A stretch of 33,537 nt of DNA from Eubacteriales bacterium (GTDB taxonomy: Bacteria; Bacillota; Clostridia; Lachnospirales; Lachnospiraceae): the NCBI GenBank assembly GCA_030539395.1, contig JAUNSC010000036.1, positions 1 through 33,537 on the forward strand, given 5' to 3'. Numbering within the stretch: the stretch's first letter is position 1; the number at the start of each line of letters is the position of its first letter. Of this stretch, positions 1-8,180 are shown one piece after another. The position numbers were made by a program, and so were the translations under genes. Below the pieces are notes generated by a model. It did no database searches. It worked only from the letters and a program-made list of their open reading frames with translations, and was not told where the DNA came from.

Positions 1-29
1 GGGCATGTTCGGGACTTTCACCCGTTAGA

Positions 30-46
30 GCGCGCCCATGGCGCGC
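30..46. repeat. short perfect GC-rich inverted repeat at left edge
   Basis: Seven-base arms, GCGCGCC and GGCGCGC, flank a 3-base loop. No T-run follows on either strand, so it is not a convincing terminator by itself. It lies 10 bases before a better hairpin. It may belong to the 3' end of a gene or RNA left of the window. Confidence 0.4.
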
Positions 47-56
47 AAACAAAAGT

Positions 57-87
57 AAAGACACCTGTCATAGGTGTCTTTCTTTTT
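57..87 (+). terminator. Rho-independent terminator, plus strand
   Basis: A 10-bp perfect stem (AAAGACACCT / AGGTGTCTTT) with loop GTCAT is followed by CTTTTT. It would end a plus-strand transcript coming from left of the window. Read on the minus strand the stem is followed by ACTTTTG, so it could weakly end the 103-381 transcript too. Confidence 0.75.
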
Positions 88-102
88 AATCCAATATAGT
101 TC

Positions 103-381
103 TCACAAACTTGCAAAAAATAATTCGTAAAAATCATCCTGTCCTTCCAGCATCGGTGAATTTTCACCGCCGCCATTTGTACTCCGCTTCATCGCAGCAT
201 GAAATTCTTCTCCCGCCGCAATAAGATCCATTTCATATATGGGATATCCCAGTTCACGGCATTTCCGGCAAAACGCCTGGAGCGGCTCCTCTTCCTTCCT
301 CGTATCAAACAGCGCCTTTCTCAGCACTTTATCCCGCTTTGCTTCGTTTTGCAATTTATCCAGATAGTCAACGACTGTCAT
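103..381 (-). CDS. Nif11-like leader/peptide family protein (92 aa)
   Basis: A small acidic protein of 92 residues. The N-terminal half (about 1-65) is helical and charged and resembles Nif11-like leader domains: LRKAL near 20, then a conserved-looking ELGYPIYEMDL block near 43-53. The C-terminal third is Gly/Asn rich with NGGGENSP at about 69-76 and an acidic/aromatic tail. Nif11-type peptides are often precursors of modified peptides, but no modifying enzyme is visible here, so a precursor role is only a possibility. A Shine-Dalgarno GGAAGGTG lies 7 bases before the ATG. Two still smaller genes precede it on the same strand (stop-to-start gaps of 12 and 63 bases), suggesting one small transcript. 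The family call is from memory of the motif pattern. Confidence 0.6.
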   Translation of the reverse strand: MTVVDYLDKLQNEAKRDKVLRKALFDTRKEEEPLQAFCRKCRELGYPIYEMDLIAAGEEFHAAMKRSTNGGGENSPMLEGQDDFYELFFASL

Positions 382-444
382 CTATATCACCTTCCATTAA
401 TAAGTGTACCACTTGTCATTTCAGCCGTCAACGAAATCCAGCCC

Positions 445-588
445 TTAAAAATCATATTTATCCGGATCAAGTCCGGCCGCCTTTATTACCTTTCTGCGCT
501 CTGTCCTGCTCATTCGTTCAAGTTCATCCGCATTCAGACCCGACTTTTCAAATTCTGTTCTTTCGTCTTTCACTAAACTGTCCTTCAT
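445..588 (-). CDS. uncharacterised 47-residue microprotein
   Basis: An ATG preceded by AAGGAGGAGCGGGC, an ideal ribosome site, opens a 47-codon frame ending at TAA. The protein is highly charged. Its C-terminal half contains LNADELERMSRTERRK and ends in AGLDPDKYDF, a tail style I have met in short clostridial proteins of unknown function. No membrane segment, signal peptide or cysteine is present. The start lies 12 bases after the stop of the 35-residue gene upstream, so the two are probably co-transcribed. I do not know its function. The good ribosome site, the spacing and the protein-like composition argue that it is real. Confidence 0.6.
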   Translation of the reverse strand: MKDSLVKDERTEFEKSGLNADELERMSRTERRKVIKAAGLDPDKYDF

Positions 589-600
589 GCCCGCTCCTCC

Positions 601-708
601 TTATGCCGCTTCCAGATATTCCTTATAATCCGTCTCATCCGCAAATAGAATGTACGCGCCATCTACAAATCCCATGTAGCCTTCTGTTACAAAATATCCT
701 TTCATCAT
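601..708 (-). CDS. uncharacterised 35-residue microprotein
   Basis: The frame starts at a tandem ATG ATG after AAAAAAGGGGGATTGG, a usable G-rich ribosome site, and ends in TAA, which sits directly against the AAGGAGGAG site of the next gene. The product begins MMKGYFVTEGYMGFVDG and continues with an acidic, tyrosine-rich half (FADETDYKEYLEAA). Pattern and length resemble short conserved Lachnospiraceae proteins of unknown function. It has no hydrophobic segment long enough to be a toxin-like membrane peptide. It is probably the first gene of the small cluster at 103-708. Confidence 0.6.
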   Translation of the reverse strand: MMKGYFVTEGYMGFVDGAYILFADETDYKEYLEAA

Positions 709-741
709 CCAATCCCCCTTTTTTGTTTCCGGTTCCTTGAT

Positions 742-771
742 TTTCTACAGTTTAACAAACCGTAAGTCCAA
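742..771 (-). promoter_or_regulatory. possible sigma-A promoter of the microprotein cluster
   Basis: On the minus strand TTGGAC is followed after 18 bases by TAGAAA, upstream of the 35-residue gene. The -10 box matches only four of six consensus bases, so this is a weak candidate. Confidence 0.3.
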
Positions 772-790
772 TAAATGGGGATGACTCTGT

Positions 791-1579
791 TTACGCAATA
801 TCTTTCTTCGAATATTTCACATATGCAATGATAATACCGATCACACCGTATGCCATTCCAAGTATCACAAGTGTTCTGTCAAGACTGACATTTGCCACAA
901 TGTCAGAGCCTTCCGCATACCCAAAAGGCGTGATATATTTTAAAAAGTCGGCGCTCTCCGATATATTTGCAATCAGATTCAGAAAGTACATAATAGTCGC
1001 AACGCCAAGGCCGATTCCCATACTTCCCCGTCTGAGAAATGCGGATATTCCAAAACAGATTCCCGCAATCTCAATTTGCAGAAGCAGATATGCCAAATGA
1101 AGAAGATTTATTTCTTTCCACGGGATTTCTTCTTTAATTATTGCGGCAGATCCGATTGTAAATCCATATACCACAATGTTCAGGACAATAATCTGAAACA
1201 TGACGGCAATCAGTTTTTCTGTTATGATGCGGACACGGCCGACCGGGTGAGTCAGCAAAAATTCCGCTGTATGGTCTTTTTCTTCTTTTGCCAGAGCGCC
1301 CACTGCGCACAGTGCCGCAAAAAGGGCCCCGCCAAGTCCCAGTATATTACCGCACTCCACACTGTAAAATCCCGAAAATGTACCAAAATTGACTTTATCC
1401 ATTCCAAAAGCATCCGTAAAACTGCCCATGGAGCCAAACACCCGGTTGATTCCGTTCATTTCTTCCTTCATTTCAGGAAACATAAATACACAGACTGCTA
1501 TCAAAATGCCTATGGCTATCGACCATGCGGCCATGGAAACTCTGCTTTGCTTCAGTTCATGCCTTACCACTACCATCAC
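791..1579 (-). CDS. ABC-2 type transporter permease
   Basis: A 262-residue membrane protein with about six hydrophobic segments (near 20-35, 80-100, 115-140, 160-180, 185-205, 235-255), the usual layout of ABC-2 export permeases. A charged stretch at about 100-118 (KEEKDHTAEFLLTHPVGR) is the cytoplasmic loop typical of this family, which docks on the ATPase. The start overlaps the 3' end of the ATPase gene by 4 bases (ATGA), so the two are translationally coupled and surely form one exporter. The substrate is unknown; such pairs move drugs, bacteriocins or lipids outward. No regulator is encoded beside them. Confidence 0.85.
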   Translation of the reverse strand: MMVVVRHELKQSRVSMAAWSIAIGILIAVCVFMFPEMKEEMNGINRVFGSMGSFTDAFGMDKVNFGTFSGFYSVECGNILGLGGALFAALCAVGALAKEEKDHTAEFLLTHPVGRVRIITEKLIAVMFQIIVLNIVVYGFTIGSAAIIKEEIPWKEINLLHLAYLLLQIEIAGICFGISAFLRRGSMGIGLGVATIMYFLNLIANISESADFLKYITPFGYAEGSDIVANVSLDRTLVILGMAYGVIGIIIAYVKYSKKDIA

Positions 1580-2454
1580 GCTTCACCTCCATCTTCATAA
1601 TAGTGCATAAAGATTTCTTCCAGATCCGGTTCCGAAACTGAAAGATCGTTTATGTGATATTTAGACAATACTGCCAGCAGATCATTGATATCGCCTCCAT
1701 ATAAGAAATCAATGCCACTCTCCGTCTGGCGCATATCACGGGTAGAGGAAAGCTCTGTCACATCTACATGACCCTGAATATGAATTCTCTTCGCTTTTGT
1801 CCTGGAAAGCGATTCCACACTGTCGCATGCAATCAATCTTCCTTCTCTTATGATAGCCGCTCTGGTACAGTTTCTCTGAACCTCAGAAAGCACATGAGAA
1901 GATAAAAATACCGTTGTCCCCTGCGCATTGCGCTCCTTTAATATCTCAAAAAATTCGTGCTGCATCAGAGGATCAAGGCCGCTGGTGGGCTCATCCAGAA
2001 TGCAAAGCCGCGGCTTATGCTGAAGGGCACACACGATAGCCACCTTCTTGCGGTTTCCAAAAGATAATTCCTCAACCCTTTTGGACGTATCAAGTTCAAG
2101 CCTGTCGCACAGTTCCCGGGCTTCGTTCCTGCAATTAGTTCTCCTTAAATCAGCCGAAAGCTTTATCACTTCCTTTACCCGCATTCCTGAATAAAATACT
2201 GCCTCTGAAGGGAGATAGCCCACCTGGGCCAGTATTGCCTTTTTTTCCGAAACAATATCTTTTCCCAGAACCCTGGCACTGCCTCTGCTCTTTTGGATCA
2301 GTCCCAGCAGTGTACGGATGGTCGTACTTTTTCCGGCGCCGTTGGGCCCGATAAATCCAAAAAATTCCCCTTCCTGCACGGTCAGATCCAGATTAATAAT
2401 TCCTCTTGCTTTGCCGTAATATTTGGTAAGGCCCTTTGTCTCAATTACATTCAT
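1576..2454 (-). CDS. ABC transporter ATP-binding protein
   Basis: A 292-residue nucleotide-binding subunit. Walker A is GPNGAGKST at 36-44, the signature is LSFGN at 130-134 (variant of LSGGQ) and Walker B is CILDEPTSGLD at 151-161, with the switch histidine in SSHVLSE about 30 residues later. The last 80 or so residues form the C-terminal extension common in exporter ATPases of the CcmA/drug-export type. It pairs with the permease that overlaps its end. The start follows GGGAAG by 4 bases. The transported molecule cannot be told from sequence. Confidence 0.9.
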   Translation of the reverse strand: MNVIETKGLTKYYGKARGIINLDLTVQEGEFFGFIGPNGAGKSTTIRTLLGLIQKSRGSARVLGKDIVSEKKAILAQVGYLPSEAVFYSGMRVKEVIKLSADLRRTNCRNEARELCDRLELDTSKRVEELSFGNRKKVAIVCALQHKPRLCILDEPTSGLDPLMQHEFFEILKERNAQGTTVFLSSHVLSEVQRNCTRAAIIREGRLIACDSVESLSRTKAKRIHIQGHVDVTELSSTRDMRQTESGIDFLYGGDINDLLAVLSKYHINDLSVSEPDLEEIFMHYYEDGGEA

Positions 2455-2531
2455 CTTTCTTCCCTTTCTGCACTATTTTTGAAAAAACCCTTTACTTCCT
2501 TAAAATCCTCATATTTTTATCCACTCTTCAT

Positions 2532-3203
2532 CTACAGTCCCAATCTGCGTAAAATTCCATCCGCCCCCACACCGGGATGAGTCAGATACATGCGATTAAT
2601 CTGCTCTGACAACTCCTCCGAAATATGATGCTTTGCAGCAATCTGCTTTACGGTTTTCCCCGCATCAATCTCCTGCATGACAGCAGGGATCATATCCGCC
2701 AGATCTGCCGGCACTGCCGTTTCTTCCGTCTGTTTGCCCTTTTTCGGAGAATGAGGAATCAACACCTTTTCAACCCTGATACTTCTATCCTCTTCAATGT
2801 ACAGAAGTGCAAGAGTAATTTCCTGATTAAAACGTCTCGGTCCGCAGCTTCCCGGATTTAAGTATTGTACAGAATCTGCTTTCCTTTCCTCATATTTATG
2901 GGAATGTCCGTAAATAACCAGATCTGCATCTGATAAATCTTTGGGAATATATTTTCTGTTATGAATCATAAATACACGAATCCCGAAAATTTCCAGCGTT
3001 AACGTTTCCGGAATGTGCGCAGCCCATTCCTTATCGTTATTTCCACGGACAACATGAACGGGAGATATCTTCCCTAATTCATCCAGTATTTTCTGTTTAT
3101 TGATATCGCCGCCGTGGAGGATCAGCTCACATCCCCGAAGCGCTTCTGTCACCTCTGGTCTGAGCATCCCGTGAGTATCTGACAAAACACCGATTTTATG
3201 CAC
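2532..3203 (-). CDS. YfcE/MJ0936-family metallophosphoesterase with C-terminal helical extension
   Basis: Starting at GTG (3203), 223 residues. The motifs of the calcineurin-like fold are present: SDTH (D9, H11), GGD (D33), RGNND (N56) and GHSH (H100, H102), which bind the two metals. The family hydrolyses phosphodiesters. Residues about 165-223 are an added helical tail (GKTVKQIAAKHHISEE) that looks helix-turn-helix-like and is not part of the catalytic core. GTG was chosen because AGAGAGGTGATTTT is a proper ribosome site and the fold begins right after it; the frame stays open 22 codons further, but that part looks non-coding. It stands alone between the exporter and the sugar locus. Confidence 0.8.
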   Translation of the reverse strand: MHKIGVLSDTHGMLRPEVTEALRGCELILHGGDINKQKILDELGKISPVHVVRGNNDKEWAAHIPETLTLEIFGIRVFMIHNRKYIPKDLSDADLVIYGHSHKYEERKADSVQYLNPGSCGPRRFNQEITLALLYIEEDRSIRVEKVLIPHSPKKGKQTEETAVPADLADMIPAVMQEIDAGKTVKQIAAKHHISEELSEQINRMYLTHPGVGADGILRRLGL

Positions 3204-3343
3204 AAAATCACCTCTCTCATTACATTTTATCACACAATGACTGCTGCTTCTACTTAATTCTTTTCTCATTCAGAACTTACCAGCGTCTGCTGCTTCCTCG
3301 ATGGTCACTGTAATCAGCTTTTTCTTTCACAATGCGGGCAATA

Positions 3344-3375
3344 AAAAACGTATTCTGTAATCAGAATACGTTTTT
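3344..3375 (-). terminator. terminator of the sugar operon
   Basis: A perfect 14-bp stem (AAAAACGTATTCTG and complement) with loop TAAT. On the minus strand it ends in a T-run and lies 30 bases after the stop of the aldolase at 3405. It is symmetric, so it could also work on the other strand. Confidence 0.8.
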
Positions 3376-3404
3376 GTGAAATTATATAGAAAACAATGAT
3401 GGCC

Positions 3405-4268
3405 TCAGTCTCTCTGACCGGTTTTAACCCTGAAATGCGTAAGCAGATCCAGTTTTTGAATTGCCGTCTTCTCCACTGCATCTCTTGCATAAGCAAAAGC
3501 ATCCGCTATATCGCAATGCGTCGTATGCTCCCTGTAAAATGCAGCCATCGCATCGTTATAAGCATTAAAGAAATCTGTCCCCACATTTAACTTTGCAATA
3601 CCCATCTCCACCATTTTAAGTACATCTTCATCCGGTGTCCCTGAGCCCCCATGCACAACAACAGGGCAGCCTGCAGTATCAAGGAGTTCCTGAAGCAGTT
3701 CAAAATTAATTACCGGCTCATAAGCATATGTGCCATGAGCAGTTCCAATCGATACCGCCAGACAGTCAATTCCTGTATCAGCCACAAATTTCCGCGCAAT
3801 AACAGGATCTGTATACCCTTTTGCGATCTCCTCAGGAGTCTGGTCCGCATCTACAATCGTTCCCAGTTCAGCCTCAACAGAAACACCTTTCTGATGAGCT
3901 ATCTCTACTACCCTTTTTGTCTCCCTTACGTTATAGTCATAATCCGCAGAAGCAAGGTCGATCATCACTCCGCTGTACCCCGCATCCACACATAATTTTG
4001 CCTGTTCAAAAGAACGTCCGTGATCCAGCCCCAAAGCAATTTTTACGTTTGAATGGTCAGACGCCACGCCGGCAATAGCCCGCATATAATCGGCCCCGGC
4101 AAAATCCACATGTTTGTGATAAGTCTGAACAATGATCGGGGCATCCTTTTTATTGGCCGCTGATACCAGCGCCTGAAGAGTTTCCATATTAAGTGAGTTA
4201 AATGCACCTATTGTGATATGATTTTCTTTAGCATATGCCAAAAGTTTATTATAATTCACTAATGCCAT
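3405..4268 (-). CDS. class II (zinc) ketose-bisphosphate aldolase, first paralogue
   Basis: A 287-residue member of the FbaA/GatY/KbaY family, which splits ketose bisphosphates into dihydroxyacetone phosphate and an aldehyde. Visible active-site residues: catalytic Asp82 and zinc ligand His83 in GLDHG, Glu132/Glu134 in VEAELG, zinc ligands His178 (GTAHG) and His206 (VVHGGSG), then the phosphate-binding KLNVGTD. It is the last gene of the operon, 26 bases after the RpiR gene and just before a strong terminator. Whether it prefers fructose-, tagatose- or another bisphosphate cannot be told from the motifs. Two other paralogues lie nearby. Confidence 0.9.
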   Translation of the reverse strand: MALVNYNKLLAYAKENHITIGAFNSLNMETLQALVSAANKKDAPIIVQTYHKHVDFAGADYMRAIAGVASDHSNVKIALGLDHGRSFEQAKLCVDAGYSGVMIDLASADYDYNVRETKRVVEIAHQKGVSVEAELGTIVDADQTPEEIAKGYTDPVIARKFVADTGIDCLAVSIGTAHGTYAYEPVINFELLQELLDTAGCPVVVHGGSGTPDEDVLKMVEMGIAKLNVGTDFFNAYNDAMAAFYREHTTHCDIADAFAYARDAVEKTAIQKLDLLTHFRVKTGQRD

Positions 4269-4294
4269 TATTCTTCTCCTTATAGTTAAAATTG

Positions 4295-5134
4295 TCAGAT
4301 TTTCAAGTCTGACATTCTGATCTCCAAATAGTCCTCTGCCCGCTTTTCCTCTCTCTCAAATTTTTTTGAAACCAATGTCATTAAAGCATCGATTACCGCC
4401 GTCTCACACAACTGTGCATGACTTCGAAAATACTCAAATTTGTTAGCATTCGCATTAGAAAGCAGCACATGATCCGAGCATTTGGCTGCTTCCGAATAAT
4501 TATATTCCGTGATTGTAATTACCTTCAGTCCCTTTTCTTTTGCCAATTTAATGCCATCCACTACAATTTTAGTACTTCCTGATCTGGTAATTGCTACTAT
4601 GACATCATCTTCCTCAGCAAGATTAATCTGATTCATATAATACTCAGGCGCCGCATGAAAGGTAGCTCTGATTCCAAGTCTTTCCAGCCTGAATCCCATA
4701 TAACTGGCAAGCGAACTTGTATTCCCGGCCGCAATAATATGTACCCATTTACAATTATGGAGTAGTTCTGCACTCTTTTCCATCTCGGATACGCTTATAT
4801 TCTTTGCCAGCCCCAGCATGGTATCCGCATACTGGCGGAACAGCTTTTCCGTGGAGTATTCATACTGTTTATCTGTAACATCATTATTTCTGTTGATCCA
4901 TTCCAGTTCCCGTGCCAGCATAATGCGAAACTGGTAATATCCCTTATATCCAAGATGTTTGCACATTCTGACCACTGTGGCATCACTGGCGCCGCTCTTT
5001 TCTGCCAGTTCTGCTACCGTGCACTCCACCGTATCCATAGGATCCTTTATAACATAGTCAGCCACTTTCTTTTCGGCGCTGAAAAATTTCTCATAGTGAT
5101 CATAAATGTTTTCCATCACGGTTTTGCTTTTCAT
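4295..5134 (-). CDS. MurR/RpiR family transcriptional regulator
   Basis: A 279-residue protein with the two-domain family layout. Residues about 1-77 form the HTH_6 DNA-binding domain (KVADYVIKDP, then VAELAEKSGASDATVVRMCKH, the helix-turn-helix). Residues about 110-245 form an SIS domain (VHIIAAGNTSSLASYM, and VIVAITRSGSTKIVVDG with the sugar-phosphate-binding SGST). RpiR proteins usually sense a sugar phosphate of the pathway they control. Lying between the kinase and an aldolase, it is the natural candidate for binding the four motif copies at 10564-10787. Gap to the kinase gene is 21 bases. Confidence 0.9.
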   Translation of the reverse strand: MKSKTVMENIYDHYEKFFSAEKKVADYVIKDPMDTVECTVAELAEKSGASDATVVRMCKHLGYKGYYQFRIMLARELEWINRNNDVTDKQYEYSTEKLFRQYADTMLGLAKNISVSEMEKSAELLHNCKWVHIIAAGNTSSLASYMGFRLERLGIRATFHAAPEYYMNQINLAEEDDVIVAITRSGSTKIVVDGIKLAKEKGLKVITITEYNYSEAAKCSDHVLLSNANANKFEYFRSHAQLCETAVIDALMTLVSKKFEREEKRAEDYLEIRMSDLKI

Positions 5135-5155
5135 AAGGGATAATCTCCTTGTCTT

Positions 5156-6355
5156 TTATTTCTTTTTTATCAGGTCAATCAGAAGCCCTCCGCAAAAAGA
5201 ATCGCCCAGACCAACGCTCGTTGGATGTTTTACAAAACTCATATCTTTACACGGCACACAGTACAACTGCGGACACTTTTCCATGATTTCCCTGCTGAAA
5301 TCCACATTTGCTTTCGCTGGAGCAATGTTTTTTACTTCGTTAAACTCCTCTATTCCGTAATCATCACCGTACCGGAACCGGGTCGATGCCATGGTAATCC
5401 CGCTTTCCAGTGTACTGTAATATTTCTGTGCATCTTTTCCATAAGCGATTGCCCATGCAGACGAATGCACAAACAATACCGGCACTTTCAGCTTTTCATA
5501 TATTTCTTTTATCGCTTTCAAAACCGCATCCGGGTCCATCACATCAATTTTGCAGCCCGTGTAATCCATCATTTCATCTTCATTCATACTGAGGATATCA
5601 ATATATTCATGAAGCTGGTCATTTACATACTTTCTAAGATTCTGTTTTACGTAGCATGCATCTTCAAAAACGACAAACGTACCATTTTGGCGCATTTTCC
5701 CCAGCATTTTACGGCACTTAGCCATTCTGTCCTTCATTACTTCTTCATCCAGCACCTCGCAAAAACTGCTGAGCAGGAAAACCTCTGCGTCAGGCGCATA
5801 ATCGGCAAAATTTTCCAGAACCGGCAGATGAAAACTTTCAAGATCATGGGAATAGAGCACACGATTCTCTCTCGGAGTTATAAAATCAAGATTTTCTGTT
5901 TTTAGGTGATATCCTTTCGGATAGCTGACTGACACATGTGGATATATCTTCTCTTCACAATTGGGATTTGCCGGAATTCCATGTATCAGATCCGGCAGTA
6001 ATTTTCTCATGGTATCATTGCATGTACTCATCTGAAGCAGGCTGCCAACCCCAATTTTCGCCAAAGCAATAGCTGCCCTGGCCGCCGTTCCGCCTATTGT
6101 AACTTTATATTGGAATTTTTTTGCAAAAGATTCTACAATTTCATCCGATACCGGAAACAGTTCTGCACCGGCACCATGTTTCATATAATACAATACGGCA
6201 CACAAAAGTTTCCTTTCCGAATCGATATTATCCGGCAGCGCAATCTCTGATTCTTTTATATCGTACTCTTCCACAAGACCGCGCAGCACATCGGCATCCC
6301 ATTTTCCTTCCCAGTCTACCACTGCATGAATACCAAGGGCTATTTTTTCTTTCAT
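5156..6355 (-). CDS. ADP-dependent phosphofructokinase/glucokinase-like sugar kinase
   Basis: A 399-residue enzyme of the ribokinase superfamily. Its length and layout fit the ADP-dependent glucokinase/phosphofructokinase branch better than 300-residue PfkB kinases: a substrate-side motif TIGGTAARAAIALAKIGV at about 86-103, NEDE at 258-261 (branch Mg motif NxxE), and GLGDSFCGG at 382-390 with the catalytic base Asp385. The first ATG with a good ribosome site (GAGGAAG, 5 bases) is at 6355; an in-frame ATG 18 codons earlier is less likely. It lies between two aldolase genes, so it probably makes the bisphosphate they cleave. The family call is from motifs and length; nucleotide donor and sugar are inferred, not seen. 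Confidence 0.65.
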   Translation of the reverse strand: MKEKIALGIHAVVDWEGKWDADVLRGLVEEYDIKESEIALPDNIDSERKLLCAVLYYMKHGAGAELFPVSDEIVESFAKKFQYKVTIGGTAARAAIALAKIGVGSLLQMSTCNDTMRKLLPDLIHGIPANPNCEEKIYPHVSVSYPKGYHLKTENLDFITPRENRVLYSHDLESFHLPVLENFADYAPDAEVFLLSSFCEVLDEEVMKDRMAKCRKMLGKMRQNGTFVVFEDACYVKQNLRKYVNDQLHEYIDILSMNEDEMMDYTGCKIDVMDPDAVLKAIKEIYEKLKVPVLFVHSSAWAIAYGKDAQKYYSTLESGITMASTRFRYGDDYGIEEFNEVKNIAPAKANVDFSREIMEKCPQLYCVPCKDMSFVKHPTSVGLGDSFCGGLLIDLIKKK

Positions 6356-6414
6356 ACTTTCTTCCTCTTCCAGTCGAATTATGCAAGGAGTACTGGAAAA
6401 AATACCCATCGCAT

Positions 6415-6443
6415 ATTATAACACAAATCCATATCAAACGCAA
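6415..6443 (-). promoter_or_regulatory. internal promoter of the kinase-regulator-aldolase genes
   Basis: On the minus strand TTGCGT, 17 bases, then a perfect TATAAT, about 60 bases before the kinase start. The -35 box directly abuts the stop codon of the upstream aldolase. It would let the kinase, RpiR and last aldolase be made independently of the importer promoter. No copy of the 10564-10787 motif lies on it. Confidence 0.6.
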
Positions 6444-6444
6444 C

Positions 6445-7308
6445 TTAATATAAGTGTGCTTTCCCATCCGCATGAAATAATCGGATTTTATGCGCGGCCA
6501 CTTCTTTCATGGCTTCCACACACGGCGGCTGGATATCTCCCGGTTCACGAAGAGCTTTATTTTTCAGCACTTCTCTCATTTTATTAAAATACGCCGCTTT
6601 GATATCGCTGGAAATATTAATCTTGTTTACGCCCAATTCCACAGACTGTTCAATTTCATCGTCAGGATTCGATGAGCCTCCGTGCAGCACCAGCGGAGTG
6701 TCCGGAATCTTCGCCTTAATTTCTTTTAAGATATCCAGCCTCAGCTTAGGATCTACTCCTTTTGGATAAATTCCATGACATGTGCCTATTGCAATTGCCA
6801 GACAATCCACGCCCGTTTCCTCAATAAATTTTTTTGCATCTTCCGGATCTGTATATTTGATAACCTTCGATCCTGCTTCTCCAAAATCATCTGCCGTACC
6901 GATGGTTCCCAGTTCTCCTTCCACAGAAACATTTACCGCATGAGCCGTCTTAACAACCTTTTTACAAATATCAGCATTTTCCTCAAAAGGCAGAGAAGAA
7001 GCATCTATCATTACTGATGTGTATCCTGTCTGGATTGCCCAAATCACCTGCTCGTAAGACGCACCATGGTCAAGATGTATCGTCACTGGCACTGTGGATT
7101 TGTGGGCCCTTTCAATGACCGCTTTTATCATCTCCTGACCTACGTGAGCAAGTTCATCCGGATGAATGGCAATAATAACAGGTGCATCCAACGACTCAGT
7201 GACCTCCATCAGGCCCTTAAACATGGAGTAATCTGCCACATTAAATGCCGGAACAGCGAAATTATTCTCATTTGCAATTTTCAGCAGTTCTTTCATATTC
7301 ATTAACAT
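6445..7308 (-). CDS. class II ketose-bisphosphate aldolase, second paralogue
   Basis: From the ATG at 7308, 287 residues. Active-site residues are intact: Asp80-His81 (LDHG), Glu130/Glu132 (VEGELG), His178 (GTCHG), His209 (LHGGSS) and KINISSD for the phosphate. The site AAAAGGAG lies 11 bases before this ATG and only 2 bases before an alternative ATG at 7317, so 7308 is preferred. It lies 34 bases after the permease gene. It shares the general motifs of the paralogue at 3405-4268 but differs from it over most of its length, so this is not a recent duplication. Confidence 0.9.
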   Translation of the reverse strand: MLMNMKELLKIANENNFAVPAFNVADYSMFKGLMEVTESLDAPVIIAIHPDELAHVGQEMIKAVIERAHKSTVPVTIHLDHGASYEQVIWAIQTGYTSVMIDASSLPFEENADICKKVVKTAHAVNVSVEGELGTIGTADDFGEAGSKVIKYTDPEDAKKFIEETGVDCLAIAIGTCHGIYPKGVDPKLRLDILKEIKAKIPDTPLVLHGGSSNPDDEIEQSVELGVNKINISSDIKAAYFNKMREVLKNKALREPGDIQPPCVEAMKEVAAHKIRLFHADGKAHLY

Positions 7309-7342
7309 AAGTATCATTTCTCCTTTTTCATAGATATTTCTG

Positions 7343-8179
7343 TTATCCCTTAATTGCACCCGAAGACATTCCTGCGATAAAATATTTCTGGAAGAAAATA
7401 AACAGGATTAAAACCGGAAGAGAGCCCAGGCAGCTCATGGCCATCATCTGTCCCCAGTCATATGTGTGCTGTCCCATCAGCAGGTTGATTCCTACCGGCA
7501 CCGTTCTCATATCATTTGTCTTTGTCAAAATCAATGCAAACAGATATTCATTCCACGCCTGCATAAACGTATACATTCCAACAGAAATAATTCCCGGAAT
7601 TGAAATTGGTACAAGTATCCGCCAACATACCCTCCATCGGGACCCGCCATCGATCAAAACCGCCTCGTCCAATGTAGTTGATATCGTATTAAAATATCCT
7701 GTCATCATAAGAATACAGTACGGTAAAGTAAATACCATATAAGTCAGCAGTAATGCGAAATAAGTATTAAAAATTCTCAAAGTCACAATAAGGCTCATAT
7801 AGGGAATCAGAAGAACAATGGGCGGTATGGCCTGCACACTGACAATTATCGTATTTATAATTTCTTTAAACGGGAAATCAAATCTGCTAAACGCATACGC
7901 TGCCATGATTCCAATAAAAAGTGTAAACAAAACCACCAGGCCGGAAATAGTATAGCTGTTTATGAAAAATCTAATCTTTTCAGAATCTCTCAATACTGCA
8001 ATATAATTATTCAGACTAAAACCGGCATCAATAAATTTCGGCGGCCACGCAAAAATTTCCGTATTTGATTTCAGAGATGATATAAACATCCACAGTACAG
8101 GAAAACCGGCAAATACCCCACCCAGCACCAGAAGGATACTTACGATTACTTTCGTTGACCTTTTATGCCTGCCTACCAT
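7343..8179 (-). CDS. carbohydrate ABC transporter permease, MalG type
   Basis: A 278-residue inner-membrane subunit with six predicted helices. The CUT1 EAA loop is EAVLIDGGSRWRVCWRILVP at about 170-190, which docks onto the ATPase. The C-terminus ends GAIKG, typical of MalG-like subunits. It starts 1 base after the stop of the MalF-type gene. Together with that permease and the binding protein it forms one sugar importer. No ATPase is encoded in the locus, so it must borrow a shared MsmX/UgpC-like ATPase. Confidence 0.9.
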   Translation of the reverse strand: MVGRHKRSTKVIVSILLVLGGVFAGFPVLWMFISSLKSNTEIFAWPPKFIDAGFSLNNYIAVLRDSEKIRFFINSYTISGLVVLFTLFIGIMAAYAFSRFDFPFKEIINTIIVSVQAIPPIVLLIPYMSLIVTLRIFNTYFALLLTYMVFTLPYCILMMTGYFNTISTTLDEAVLIDGGSRWRVCWRILVPISIPGIISVGMYTFMQAWNEYLFALILTKTNDMRTVPVGINLLMGQHTYDWGQMMAMSCLGSLPVLILFIFFQKYFIAGMSSGAIKG

Positions 8180-8180
8180 A

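Noticed and set aside
1-56. Possible 3' end of a plus-strand gene (TAG at 26-28, or a frame open to beyond 100)
   Set aside because: Too little sequence before the edge to judge any frame; only the terminator after it can be supported.
199-740. Two overlapping plus-strand frames across the small-gene region
   Set aside because: They lack ribosome sites and are antisense to three minus-strand frames that each have one.
3279-3350. Minus-strand text reading YVFYCPHCERK then, one frame over, KLITVTIEEAADAGKF, like a Cys-rich KTR protein remnant
   Set aside because: Very short, frameshifted and overlapping the terminator stem; could be chance, so not annotated.
5225-5905. Plus-strand frame of 226 codons inside the kinase gene
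   Set aside because: Composition (Phe/His/Ile rich) is that of a shadow frame; the minus strand encodes a recognisable enzyme.
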